A stretch of 64,000 nucleotides of DNA, taken from contig JAJTTP010000001.1 of NCBI GenBank assembly GCA_023313575.1, positions 5,518,001-5,582,000 of the forward strand, given 5' to 3'. The DNA comes from Eutypella sp. D-1 (lineage: Eukaryota; Ascomycota; Sordariomycetes; Xylariales; Diatrypaceae). Below are positions 37,531 through 48,600 of this stretch, one piece after another (positions within the stretch are counted from its first letter, which is position 1; each line of letters starts with the position of its first letter). A program made the position numbers and the translations under genes. The notes under the pieces are model-generated. The model was not told the origin of the DNA. It did no database searches and saw only the letters and a program-made list of their open reading frames with translations.

Positions 37531-39362
37531 GTTTTTTACGACGAAAATAAAAAGAATAAAGCATAACTTCGAACCTAAAAGATAAAATATAAAAGGTAAA
37601 GGCTTTATAACCTTTTTGCTAGTTAATCCGGCGACAAAATTTAAAGATATGATCAATTATAATAAAAAAGATAAAAACATAAAAACGGAAAAAACTTATA
37701 AAAGAATAAATAAAAGCATGGAAATTAAGTTTTAAAGATAAAAACTTTAAAAAGGGAAAAATCGTATTATGGCTTAATTAAGTTAAGTAAGGCAGGTAAC
37801 CTTATTCGTTAACGGTATTACCGAAAAAATAAAAGCGTAAATTAGTTATGCTTAATAAGCTATAAAAAAAGCCATACATAAACCCGTTATAATTTATAAA
37901 TTTAAAGGTATTAATTAGATCCGTTACGATCTAAGGATTTAATATAACCATATATTTTAATGTTAAGAACAAAAAATATAAATAATATATAGCTACGTTT
38001 ATTACCTTTTTTTTAAATAGTTTTTAAACTTATTAGCTTATAATATAATTTAATTACTTAAAGCACCTTTTTTTTTATTATTACCAGACGTAATTACTTA
38101 TTATTTAAAACCCCCAGCACTCCTGCTAATATAAACCCCTCGACTGGACTAATAATTAGGAATAGACCAGCCGTCACAAAACCTTTAACGGAAAATAGTT
38201 ACGATATCCCGAATATTTTATAAAATTTAATTATATTATTATTTATAAAAAAAGATTAAAAAACGGATAAGCAAATGTTATTAATAAATAACTTATTATG
38301 GAAAAAAAAAATATATTAATTAAATACGCGGTATTCCGATAAACGTTAAAAAAACACCTAAAATAATAACAAATTATTATTATTAAAATTATTTAAAATA
38401 ATTTATATAAATAAATCAAATAATATAATAACGAATTATTAATAAAAAAATAAATAAAGAAATTATAAATATTATAAAAACTGTAAAAATAATTAATATA
38501 AGAAATTTACGAATATCTTTTATACGGATACTTAAAAGATTATAAACTTTTTAAACGATTATAACGGACTTATATATTCGATAAAATAAAATTAATAATA
38601 TAATAAGTACGATAACGATATAACATATGCGGAAAAATTAAATCAAAATAATATAAACTTTATAAAAAATTATAACCATTACCAGTTAATAAATAATTAT
38701 AAAAATTTATTACATTTAATTTTATTACCAAATTACCGATATTAAAAAATCCAGTAATACGAAACGGTTATAATAATATATTCGTAATCGTTAACCGATT
38801 TATAAAATTCTTTTACTTTATCTTATATAATAAAAATATTAACGTAAAATAAATGGTATATATTTTTTTACGATATATTATAATAATATACGGCTTTATA
38901 TTCGAAATTATTTTTAATAAAGGAATAATATTTGTATCGAAATTTTGGTAAAGTTTTATAATAAAATTAAGATTAAACCTTAAATTTATAATAATTTTTA
39001 AACTTTAAATAAACGGATAAATAAAACGAATTAATTAAATATTAAAAACTTATTTTCGATAATATAATAATTATAAACAAAATAATTAAATTAAGTAATT
39101 ATTTATTATATAATTAGCTTATAACATAGTTTATTATAAAAATATACGAATAATATTTATTAACGTTAATTTCGGATTTATTTTAAACGTTTATCGAAAC
39201 GTTTATAAAAACGGACCGGATAATATTAAAGCTATATTAATATTAAAATAACTTAAATAATTATATAAGAAAATAAAAAAAAAACTCGAATTTATACGTT
39301 AATAAATAAGCCGATATTATAATTAAAAAAAGTTAAAAAGATTAACCTTTTCGAAAAAGAAT

Positions 39363-39569
39363 ATGGTTTATTTAGTTATAAAAAATATTACGATAAAACG
39401 ACTTAATAAAAAACTCGATTATAAATATATCGGATCGTACCTAGTTATTAAAAAAATATTAAAAAATAATTACGAACTGGATTTATTATTAGAAATTAAG
39501 ATTTATTTAATTTTTTATATTTTTTTATTCGAAAACGTAATAAATATAAACGTTATAAAAATAAAATAA
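39363..39569 (+). pseudogene. Integrase C-terminal fragment, element B
   Basis: Third copy of the integrase C-terminal frame (KLDYKYIGSYLVIKKI, IYLIFYIFLF). It lies in the last piece of element B, 860 bp before its 3' LTR boundary and antisense region, as expected from C and D. Confidence 0.83.
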
Positions 39570-39699
39570 GATAACGTCGAAATAAAAATAAATAAATACG
39601 AAATAAAAAAAATTTTAAACGTATAAATAAAAAATGGACGAATAAAATATAAGGTTAAATAAAAAGGATATAATAATTCCGAAAATATATAAAAACTTA

Positions 39700-40200
39700 T
39701 TAATTATTTAATAAACGTTTAACGTTTTTTAAAAATTTTTTATTAATACCGATAAAAGCGTTAATAAAAATAATATTTTAATTAAAATTACTTAATATAT
39801 TTATCTTAAACTAATTAAAATTTAAAATAACTTTAAAATTTACCGACGTTTTAATAAACCCCGTAAAACGCGCATTTTCCGCTTAACGCTTTTCCGCCTT
39901 TAATTTTTTTAACTCCTTTAAATTATCGATATTACGAAAAACCGTTTTTATTATTATTTTATACTATATACGTTTTTAACGACGAAAACGACGGAGTTTT
40001 ATATTAACCGTATTAACTTTTTCCTTTATAACTTTAAGTTTTAATTTTAATTTTCGATATTAAAATATAACCTTTTATAATTATTCCGAATTAAATTTAA
40101 ATACATTATATTAACTCCGGTTATAACGAATATATAATAAATAATAAAAAAAGTCCGAGTTAAAAACTTTATATTTAAGTTAACGGCGTTTATAATAAAA
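39700..40200 (-). pseudogene. Antisense frame of element B (RIP-broken)
   Basis: Complement of the 3' internal region of B. The ARFTGFIK and DIIFIN motifs and the preceding Lys/Leu/Glu-rich stretch align with A (NIDNL rather than the MVYRGL type of C and D), so B and A share one lineage of this protein. Limits approximate. Confidence 0.5.
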
Positions 40201-40427
40201 ATAAAAAGCTATATTAATCGGATTAAATAATAAAACTGCCGTAAAAAAAGAATTACGTTAAAAAGTTTTACATTAAAATAAAGGTTTTACGCGTTAAAAA
40301 ACCGATTTATTAATACGACCGGATATAATAAAAAATAAAACGAAATAAAAAAGGAAAAAAAATATTTATAATAATAAAAACGGGAGAATTGGTTTTAAAG
40401 ATAAAAACTTTAAAAAAGGAAAGATCG

Positions 40428-40867
40428 TATTATAACCTGGTCAGGTTATAAAAGGTTAAATAAGGTTAATAACGAATTACGATATTATTTAAAAAAACGA
40501 GGCTTTTAAGAAAACCTAGCCATAATAGGTTAGCCACGTTTAAATCACGTAATAAAAAGGATAATTAAGATAGTTAGCTATTTTAATAATTTAAAATAAT
40601 TAAAATAGCTAATTATTTTAACGATTTAAATAATAATTATATATTTTAATGTTAAAAATAAAGGATATAAAATAATATATAACTATATTTATTACCTTTT
40701 TTTTAAATAATTTTTAAGCTTATTAATTTATAATATAACTTAATTACTTAAAGCATTTTTCTTTTTGCTATTATTAAACGTAATTACTTATTGCTTAAAA
40801 CCCTAGTATTTTTATTAATATAAACCCCTCGATTAGATTAATAATTAGGAATAAACCAGCCGTCACA
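40428..40867 (+). repeat. 3' LTR of element B
   Basis: 440 bp, same U3 type as 12,528-12,965 (CCTGGTCAGGTTATAAAAGG). Ends GCCGTCACA and is followed by TAATA, the target duplication. Preceded by a purine tract. Confidence 0.9.
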
Positions 40868-41202
40868 TAATAAAAATGTTAAAGGTTTTAAATAATAAGT
40901 AATTACATTTAAAAAAAAAGGGTATTTTAAATAATTAAATTATATTATAAATTAATAAATTTAAAAACTATTTAAAAAAGTGGTAATAAACGTAATTATA
41001 TATTATTTATATCTTTTATTTTTAATACCGGAATATAATATTAAATGTTAAATCGTTAAAATAACTGGGCTATTTAAGCTATCCTTTTTATTACGTGACC
41101 TAAGTATGGCTTATTTTATTATAGCTATCCCTTTTAATGCTATGGCCAGGGATTATTTATGTTAATCCTATTTAAGCCTAATGACCTAGCCAGGTTATAA
41201 TA

Positions 41203-41501
41203 TTAAGTAACCCGTTTTTAATATCGAAAAAAATATTTTAAAATAAATTAATTAATAAATTAAATAAAAAAAATTAATATAAAAAAAACCTTATTAATTT
41301 ATTTATTTAAAATAAATAAATCGGTAAATTAAATAAAAACAATTAATAAAAAAAAGTATATATATAATTAAAATAAATAATTATAATAATTTATATTAAT
41401 TTATAATTATTTAAAATATTTAATAATATTTTATACTTTAATTATAAAAAAAACCGTAAAAAAGTATATGCCTAACCTTAATAACGTTATAAGATAGGCA
41501 T
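41203..41501. other. AT-rich right edge of the block, no gene seen
   Basis: TTAATTAAAT-type low-complexity sequence to about 41,470, then an abrupt return to ordinary base composition. Confidence 0.6.
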
Positions 41502-41718
41502 TGTTAAGGGCCCCTCTTGGCAATACCATGTATTGCCAAGGCCCTTGCTTAGCAATGCCCTCCTTTTCTCTTCTGCCCTCTCCCTTTTATATAAAGGGTA
41601 TGGGATCACTCCCATCTAGATAGTCTCTCTTTTAGCTAGCCAGCGAACAATCTAAGTATTTACCCTTCTACGCCCTTTTTTATCTAAAATCAAGACCCGT
41701 GGTGACGGCTTCGTTACA
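41502..41718 (+). mobile_element. Probable unmutated solo LTR or LTR fragment
   Basis: Begins TGTTAAGGGCCCC and ends near CGTTACA, thus TG...CA. It contains CTTGGCAATAC CAT GTATTGCCAAG, a perfect 11-bp inverted repeat, and TTTTATATAAAGGG, a good TATA box near 41,586. Size and promoter fit a short LTR of another family than the nested elements. No target duplication is visible and no internal region follows, so the call is tentative. It shows no RIP damage. Confidence 0.4.
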
Positions 41719-41968
41719 GCAAGGGGCGGCAGCATGTTAATTTAAAGCTCAAGCACACTACACGTTTCCTCCATGCTCATTATATTCATAGGAAAACGCG
41801 AATTAATGATGATAATACATGTAACAGTCCTATCTGCTATTCGTCACCAACGCCAGGAGAAATTACCATACGCTTTGGTCCGTCCTTAGAATTGGCGGAC
41901 GACATGCTACATCTTACATACCATAAGGCTCATATATGAATACTGACGCGACTTAAGCGCCATTGCCG
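41719..41968. other. 3' flank of the protease gene
   Basis: Ordinary composition, no feature seen; an alternative protease C-terminus would end at 41,907. Confidence 0.4.
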
Positions 41969-43454
41969 TTATAAAGCTGCGAATCCCATAGTCAGCAACG
42001 CGTCGAGATGGAGCTGCCTGAAGCGGGTGGAAGGGGGGGAAGGGGGGGAAGGTAGAAGGTTCCACGTACAACCAGGTTCTCACTGCCCTTGGTATCAGGG
42101 AGGCGGTCCTTAGTAGCGAGCTCAAGGATGCGCTTCGTAACGGAAGCGGCGTCGCCGCCCTCGAGGGCCAGGAGGTAGAGGGCGACGCCGGCGACGTGGG
42201 GCGCGGCATGCGAGGTGCCGGTCAGCAGACCGTAGGCGTTGTCGCCGGTGGGCCACGCGGACTTGACGCCGCGCCCGGGGGCGAAGATATCGACCTCCGG
42301 TCCGTAGTCCGAGAACGTCGACCGCTGCCAGTTCGAGTCGATGCTGGCTACCGTGATCGCCTCCGGTGCCGACGACGGCGAGCCCTCACCCGCTGGCCAG
42401 TTGCTGTTCCCCGATGCCGCGACCGTAAGGATGCCCTTTTCGAAGGCCGCAGCGATCGCGCGGTTCATTGCGTCGGATTTGCCACCGCCTATGTAGTTGT
42501 AGCCGTCAGCATATTGTCTTTCGAAATAAAATGGGTAACTGGGCAGGAAGGGCATCTAGGCGAGCCGCGACGTTTATAGGATGTGGGGTGAAGCTTACGG
42601 AGAGACATGTTGATCACGGCCTTGTTCTGGCGCCCCTTATCGAGGATGTCGTTGACGGACCAGGCGAGGCCGTCGAGAATTTCCTCGGTGGTAGTCGTCT
42701 CGGAGGCGTCAAAAACCTTCACGCTAACAATATTGGCCTTCTTGGCGACGCCGACGGTGAGGCCGGCGATGGTGCCGGCGACGTGGGTGCCGTGGGGAAC
42801 GGCCTCGTCGTCGTCGCCGACGCCCTCGAAGGCGTTGTAGCCCGCGACCGCGCGGCCCTCGAATTCCCCGTGGCTGACCCGACACCCGCTGTCGATCACG
42901 TAGCCGTACGTGCCCTCGCCCGCCAAGTCGTCGTACACGTACTCCGTCCCGTTCTCGCCGTCGCGGTGCGAGATCGCGTGCAGACCCCACGTCGCCTCTT
43001 CCTGGGTGACGATGTCCCGCTTCATGACGCCCGCGAACGTGTAGATCTGCACCTCCTCGACCTCCAGAACCTAATCGCGGCCAGGCCCTCGTCAGTTTTC
43101 GTGCCTCCTCGGCAAATGGCGAAGGAAGGGTGAAGCTTGTAAGATATTCTCTCTGCGGGAACTCACGTCAGGGTTAGCCTTGATCTCCTCGAGGGTCGCG
43201 TCGTCGAACTCGCCCGAGTAGGCGTTGAAGGCGTCGATGGCGAAGGTCTTCTTCACGCCCGAGGAGCCGCCGGAGCGGGCGCCCAGGCTGCGACGGTGCA
43301 CCGCGCCCACCCAGTCCAAGTGCGAGGTGGCGTCGGCGACATCGATGCCATCCCGGAGCGTGACGATGTACTTGCCCGGAACAGTGTCGGCGGCGGAAAC
43401 CGCGGCGGGCAGCAGCGCGCCCAGGAAGAGCGCGAGGTTGCGGAGGCTGGCCAT
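41969..43454 (-). CDS. Secreted subtilisin-like serine protease (S8A, proteinase K type)
   Basis: Exons on the minus strand: 43454-43167, 43070-42599, 42488-42070 and a short last exon. Residues 1-21 form a signal peptide (MASLRNLALFLGALLPAAVSA). An inhibitor I9 propeptide follows (GKYIVTLRDG, then HRRSLGARS). The catalytic Asp is in YVIDSGCRV (DSG instead of the usual DTG), His in HGTHVAG, the oxyanion Asn in AASGNS and the nucleophile Ser in GTSHAAPHVAG, where His replaces the common Met. All triad residues are present. Introns have GTGAGT, GTAAGC and GTACGT donors. The last exon is uncertain: acceptor after 42,014 gives a stop at 41,969 (407 residues), acceptor after 42,018 gives a stop at 41,907, and retention of the intron stops at 41,992. 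It acts outside the cell on proteins, in nutrition or host/insect cuticle degradation in related fungi. The AT-rich block begins 500 bp downstream. Confidence 0.92.
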
Positions 43455-43579
43455 GGTGATGATTTGTTGAAGTGAGTTTGTCCCGAGGTTGTCTGATTGA
43501 GCTTGTGGTTACGACAAATCAGACAAGGAAGGGTAGGTCGTCAGGTCGTGCAACGTCAAGGGCCGGATCTGCCGCCCCA

Positions 43580-43590
43580 TTTTATATAAT
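43580..43590 (-). promoter_or_regulatory. TATA-like element of the protease gene
   Basis: On the minus strand ATTATATAAAA lies about 130 nt before the protease ATG, a usual distance for fungal core promoters. Confidence 0.45.
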
Positions 43591-45619
43591 AATAAAAAGG
43601 CTTCCTGGAGCTCGCGAAGCCTCTCTTTCTCCCAGCATTATAGTCCCAAGCATAATAATAAAGGTGCCTGTTCCTTGCGCCTCGGACGAATCTACCGAAG
43701 CGGTTTCGGCAATCTCGTATCACGCTCGACCGAGCAGGGAACGCATCTAGCACACCCGTCCAATAAACCCCTGTCCCCCCAAATCGGCGCCCTATCGTGA
43801 ATGCGGGAGGTGACAAGAATTAAAGGTATGACTATGACTGGGTCGGAGGGTCACCTTAAAGCCCTGAAGGGCATAGCTCGCGTGACTACGGCCGGGCATA
43901 AGTTAGATGACGAGACTTGGCAATTTTTTCATCTCGTGTTCTTTTACTTGTAGGGTGAATCATGCAATTGTAACTGCGAATTGGCAAAGACTCTTGGCAG
44001 GCCTTGAGCGGCTATGACGGGACTTATTAGATGTTATAGAGCTGAACCCCTGACCATAGGGAATAGGAGCTAAACCGGCTTAAGTGTCGAGTTTAAAGCA
44101 TGGCGGTTCACGTCCGTTCCCAGTTGCAGTATTAACGATACGACCCACTCCGGGCGGGCTCGGCAGGGGTATACGCGCGGGGGTGGATGAGATACACAAG
44201 GACGCGGGAATAGCACATCCCTATCAAACGCCCGGGCCGTATATTGTATGTGTTAGGGCTAATTAGGTCTAATAGCAACCTTGATGGGCAAGGCATTAGT
44301 TATCATCTCCACGGGTAGACCCCTTTTGGGAAATGTAGTGAAAGCTACCTAGGTCCTAGGAAGCCTGTTGCGATCTGCCTTTATCTGCGTACCTAAGTAT
44401 GTGTATAAATAGCCACCACATGGGAAGACGAATTCTAGAGCTTTAACGAAAAATAGTTGCCGATCTTCCAGAGAGTCCTCCTCCCTTCTGCCAGGGAGTC
44501 AGTAAGTGAAGGGGGGGGGTGGGGGTTCTGATATGCTACAGAACAGTCAACGGAAGCTCCGAACACGCATCGTATCGTGAACCGCCCGAAAGATTTTTAT
44601 TGAGATATGCCTAGGTATACATGGAGCACGTAAGAATTTAAAGGCCTCTAGAGTCTGTATAATAGGGACAGCCCTCCTAGTATGACCATTTATAGCTGGT
44701 GGTGGTGAGCGCAACGATCCGACTCCTGACTTCAAGTGCCTACCCGCCGTGCGCCTGCCTGCCAGTCTGCCAGCTAGGGCGCGGCGGCGCGTATGGTTTA
44801 GATTTCACGGAAAGAAAGCGAGAGCATATCAAGCAAGCAGTGTTCAAACCCTCAGAGAGCCGGCCGCGTATCTCAATCTCAATGCCAATATCAAACTCAA
44901 AGCATGGCTTGAGCCCGGGGCAATTCAACGTCAAAGTCGTAGACGAACGCAGTGCAATCTATTAGGAACCTAGTTCTAGCATGCCATCAATGGCCGGCAA
45001 GGGGCGCCAGCAGATACAAACGCATAATCTACTACTTCATCGCCGCCGACCATGAACGAAAGATCATATTCTGCTAAAAAACAAATACAAAAACAAACCC
45101 CGAGAAGCAAGGGAGAGGGGAAAAAAGCGATGAAGCTCACTGCTCATCTGTTTTGTCCCTCCCCCCCTCCCCACAAGTCCCTAACCTAAAAGCCCCCAGA
45201 GCTCGTCGTAGCATCATATCGTCCTCTCGTTGCATGCCCCGACTATGCATAGCGTAGCGTAGCGACCGTTTTTCCATCCGTGTCCGTCCATCCGTACAAC
45301 AACGCCAGTGGGTAAAGTAAATAATATCGCGAACTCGAAAGATAACAGAGGGGAAAGGAGGTTGGGGGGGGGGGCGGTATCATAACAAGAAAACAAAAGG
45401 CTTTCCTTCCTTCCAGATGTCCTGTGTGCCTGCCTGCCTGCTTATCCACTTAGTCGCCTGCGTATCCGCATACCGTTTTATAGCGCTCAAGAACCCGCGA
45501 ATTAAGAAAACAAAAAAGAAGATAAAAGAGGAGAAGGTCCCAACTGATCATAAAAGGGGTCATGTCATAACCCCCCCCCTTTTCGGAATCTTGTCGTTTT
45601 CTTCCATCCATCTATCCTC
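43591..45619. other. 2 kb intergenic region, no gene seen
   Basis: Upstream region of the protease and 3' flank of the F-box gene. Small open frames here lack motifs, introns or coding composition. G-runs occur near 44,510 and 45,366, and C-runs near 45,160 and 45,572. Confidence 0.5.
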
Positions 45620-48600
45620 CTACAACCGCCCATCCACGATCTCCTTCCGGAAGACCCGCACGCCCCAGATGTCATAGAAGGGCGTGTTCTCCGAGAGGGT
45701 CAACTTCATCACCGTGCCGGGGCCGTCGCCGTCGCCGTCCCCTTCCTCCTCGTCGCTGCTACCGCTGCTGTCGGGCCCCCAGCCATTCGGCGGGAAGGCC
45801 GGGAACCCGTTGGCGGCGCCGGAACCGTTGTTGTTGAGGTTTCCGTTGGCGTCGGAGGGAGGCGCCTTCCACTTATCCTTGCCACTTATCTTCTTCTTCT
45901 TGACGGAGGCGGATCCGGAGGCGGAGGAAGAGGAAGCGGTGGTGGTGGTGCTCTTCTTATGGCGAACGATGCGCTGGGCACGGCAGTCTTCGCCGATCGC
46001 GATCCACTCGAGCTTCATCTTCGGGTGGTACGACAGCGTGTCCACGATGAAGCGGCGCATCTCGCGCATGACGGAGAGGCAGAGGTCGTCGTTCCGGAAG
46101 GAGTGGATGTGCAGCGCGAAGAGGTTCGAGAAGCCGGTTAGATGCTGCAACAAGGTGTGCTGTGGTGTGGAGTGGAAATATATGTTAGTATTATCCAGAC
46201 TAGGACGTCTTAAGTCTCACTTAAGTAAAAGAAGAAAGACCTACCATGGTACGGATTCCCGTGGACATCACCAGCTCCTTTAGATTCCTTCCTCGCCCGC
46301 ATATCAGCCGCATCGTCTTGTCGTCTACATCCCATGAAGTGTCGGCCTCATTCTTGATCATGAGGACCTTGATATTTTCCATATGCCTTCGCAGTATGGC
46401 TCTCCTGATCTGCTCGATCTTGATACTCGTCTTCGGCGCGAAGCTCTCTGGTTTATACCTAGGTCCCCTCTCGAGCATCAAGACTTCCTCAACGCTTTCG
46501 AGCTGTGACACGAGATTGAGGAATGATGGGCAGACATTGTCGGTGAAGACCTTTCGCAGAGGTAAGGGTTCTTGCTTATTCTCGTTGACCATTATTGTCC
46601 ATATGGACGCCTGTGGCCCAACATTGAGAAGCGTGAGCTTTTTCAGCGTGCGGAGGTCTACTGCCTTGCTTAGAACCCGTGCCTTAGTCGGGATGAGGTG
46701 GATGGCAAGAGACTCGAGCGAGATTCCCCTCGTACCCCGAGCGTATTCGGTGACTCGGCGCTGTAAGTCCTCTTTATGATCAGGAGTCGCCTTATCTTGA
46801 GACCCGGCATCGCGGATCTCAGATGCTACCACCTTCATTTGGTCCTTCATGCTGGCAATGCTGGTATTTATATGATTGATACGAGCGTTCGCTTCCTCCA
46901 TTCGTACATCAGCATTTTCATCGGTCAGGGACAATTGCTGCATTTCCTTGGTAATCTGATCAGCATACTTTACGAGTTGATCGACGTTTACAGTCAGTCG
47001 ACGGACATTCTCCGTCTGGATGGATCTATTATCGTCTGCACTGGTGCCAACGAGGGTGCTTACTTTGCGAGAACCGACTGGTAGTTCCCCAGATGTGGTC
47101 TCATCCGAGGGAGCATCCACGTTAGGCTCATCCTGACCCTCGATGCCCCATTGCTCCTCTGGTGCTTCCACATCGATATCTTCAGGCTTCGTCTCGCTGT
47201 TTTCAACATTTTCATGGTTACCGAAGAGTCCGCCGCTAGCCGGTAAAGTCTTTCCAGATGATCCATGTTGCTCATCTGATGCCTTAGGTGGTACTGATCC
47301 CGCTGTGCCGAGGTCTGGTGATACGGAGGCGGGTACAGTAGCTTCTGAGGACGGTGTCTCTTGATTTTGAGGTTCCTTTGATTCCACATAGAGCTTTGCG
47401 GCAGTTATGATTTGGTTCATGACATCTTGCTGGGAGACCGAGTCGAATTCGCTGGATCCCTCCCAGTTAGCCCACATTCTACGACAAGCTTCCGAAACGG
47501 CGTCTATGAAAGCCTGTCCAGCGGTGTTATTCGACTGTCCTTTCCCTGCCGTAGCGTCGTTTTTGGTGATAATCGGATTCTGCTCGCTCACGACGAAGGG
47601 TTCGACCTCAAAGATGCGTCCTAGCACAGCTTCTTGCGCCTTCCGCTCCTGTTGGGCACGGAAGGTCTTGGCTGGCCCGCTTCCATCGTTGTACGTCTGT
47701 ACGGTTACGGGCAAGATATGGAACTCATCTTCTTGATCCGAATCTTCGGGCTCTACTTCCAGGTTCGGTTTTCTCGCTTGGGTTGCCAAGGCATCGGAGA
47801 AAGAAAGCTTCAGCTTTCTTAAAGTCGAGGCTGAATTGCGCACGCATGACTTCAGCTCGGTAATAATGTCAAGGTCATCAATGTCAAGGATAGAGAGCGT
47901 TTCAAGCTCCTTAAAACCAGAAAGAGTTGGCGGTTCCTTAGTCACCGTAGACCTTTTTCGGGGTTTTGACGGGGGAGGCTTGGGAGTTGGAGCACTGTTG
48001 CCAAAGAGTGAAGGCGTAAAGGTTGGTACGGGCACGGGGAAGGGAGCGGGCACCTCGATGACTGGCACAGTCTCGAGGAGATGCAAGTTGTCGGCTTGGG
48101 TTGTGGGCGAGTCATGAGGGTGGGCTGACGCCGCACTTGCTGCCGCCGAGTTTGGCAGAGGGGGAGGCGGTTCGTACAACGAGGGGCCAGCCTGTAGGCG
48201 AATACATAGGTGTCTCAGAGACTTGATATTATGTAGGGCTTTGTAGACAGGACGGCTCAGCTCGACACGGATGTTCCATTTGAAGGTGTCCAAGGACTTT
48301 GCACGGAGCAAGGGCAGCAGGAATAAGGTGTTCATGAACTTGCCACAGCTTAAGCTGAAGAGGTACGACTTATAAGCGGACTCGGCCCTAGAACCGGTGC
48401 TAAAGGTATCTAGCGAGATGTCTCTAAGGTGCTTGGCATAGTCGTATTCGCTGGTGGCGAAGGTATTTAGGCCACTGGCAAGCCCGTCTATGGGGATGTC
48501 GAAGCTCGGGTCATCATCGTCGGGGAAGACGATATGGAAATTGCGATAGAGGTGGGAGGCGGCAAGTTCGCGGATGTGCCTGGATACGAGAGCAAGGCAG

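Larger units (their letters stand above)
31327..38178 (+). mobile_element. Element D: full-length Ty3/gypsy chromovirus-like retrotransposon
   Basis: 6,852 bp with 414-bp LTRs (31,327-31,740 and 37,765-38,178) and the target duplication AAACC (31,322-31,326 and 38,179-38,183). Gag runs from about 31,800; a damaged zinc knuckle is at 32,594-32,635. RT retains an intact YFDDIFIYSE signature at 34,831-34,860, the only copy here with both Asp codons unchanged. Integrase C-terminus and chromodomain lie at 36,703-37,060. Many stops elsewhere make it defective. The minus strand at about 37,040-37,530 carries the antisense frame. Confidence 0.94.
12528..40867 (+). mobile_element. Element B: outer Ty3/gypsy chromovirus-like retrotransposon, host of five later insertions
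   Basis: LTRs are 12,528-12,965 and 40,428-40,867 (438 and 440 bp), bounded by the target duplication TAATA (12,523-12,527 and 40,868-40,872). Its own sequence occurs in pieces: 12,966-13,615, 20,488-20,630, 21,060-21,550, 28,399-30,229, 30,643-31,326 and 38,179-40,427. Removing the insertions and their duplications leaves about 6.9 kb, the length of the other copies. Order is gag, zinc knuckle near 21,130, protease/RT, RNase H, integrase, chromodomain, antisense frame, then a purine tract (AAAAAAGGAAAGATCG) before the 3' LTR. All frames are broken by RIP-type stops. Confidence 0.93.
12473..41202 (-). mobile_element. Oldest solo LTR, split by element B
   Basis: A reverse-oriented LTR begins at 12,473 (TATAACGGCTGG, complement of the LTR 3' end), is interrupted at 12,527, and resumes at 40,873, ending at 41,202 (GACCTAGCCAGGTTATAATA). 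Its two pieces total 385 bp, and the far end matches the U3 type of the solo LTR at 20,631. No clear target duplication survives on its outer flanks. Confidence 0.75.
11627..41470. repeat. 30 kb AT-rich, RIP-mutated heterochromatin-like block
   Basis: Composition changes abruptly at both ends to very AT-rich DNA in which TpA is abundant and CpA scarce, while CpG is relatively kept. Retrotransposon codons show G-to-A and C-to-T changes (YxDD becoming YxNN, Trp and Gln codons becoming stops). This is the signature of repeat-induced point mutation. It contains no intact gene; nearly all of it is resolved into the nested LTR elements listed separately. DNA methylation and H3K9me3 would be expected from what is known of such blocks, but that is inference. 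Confidence 0.95.
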
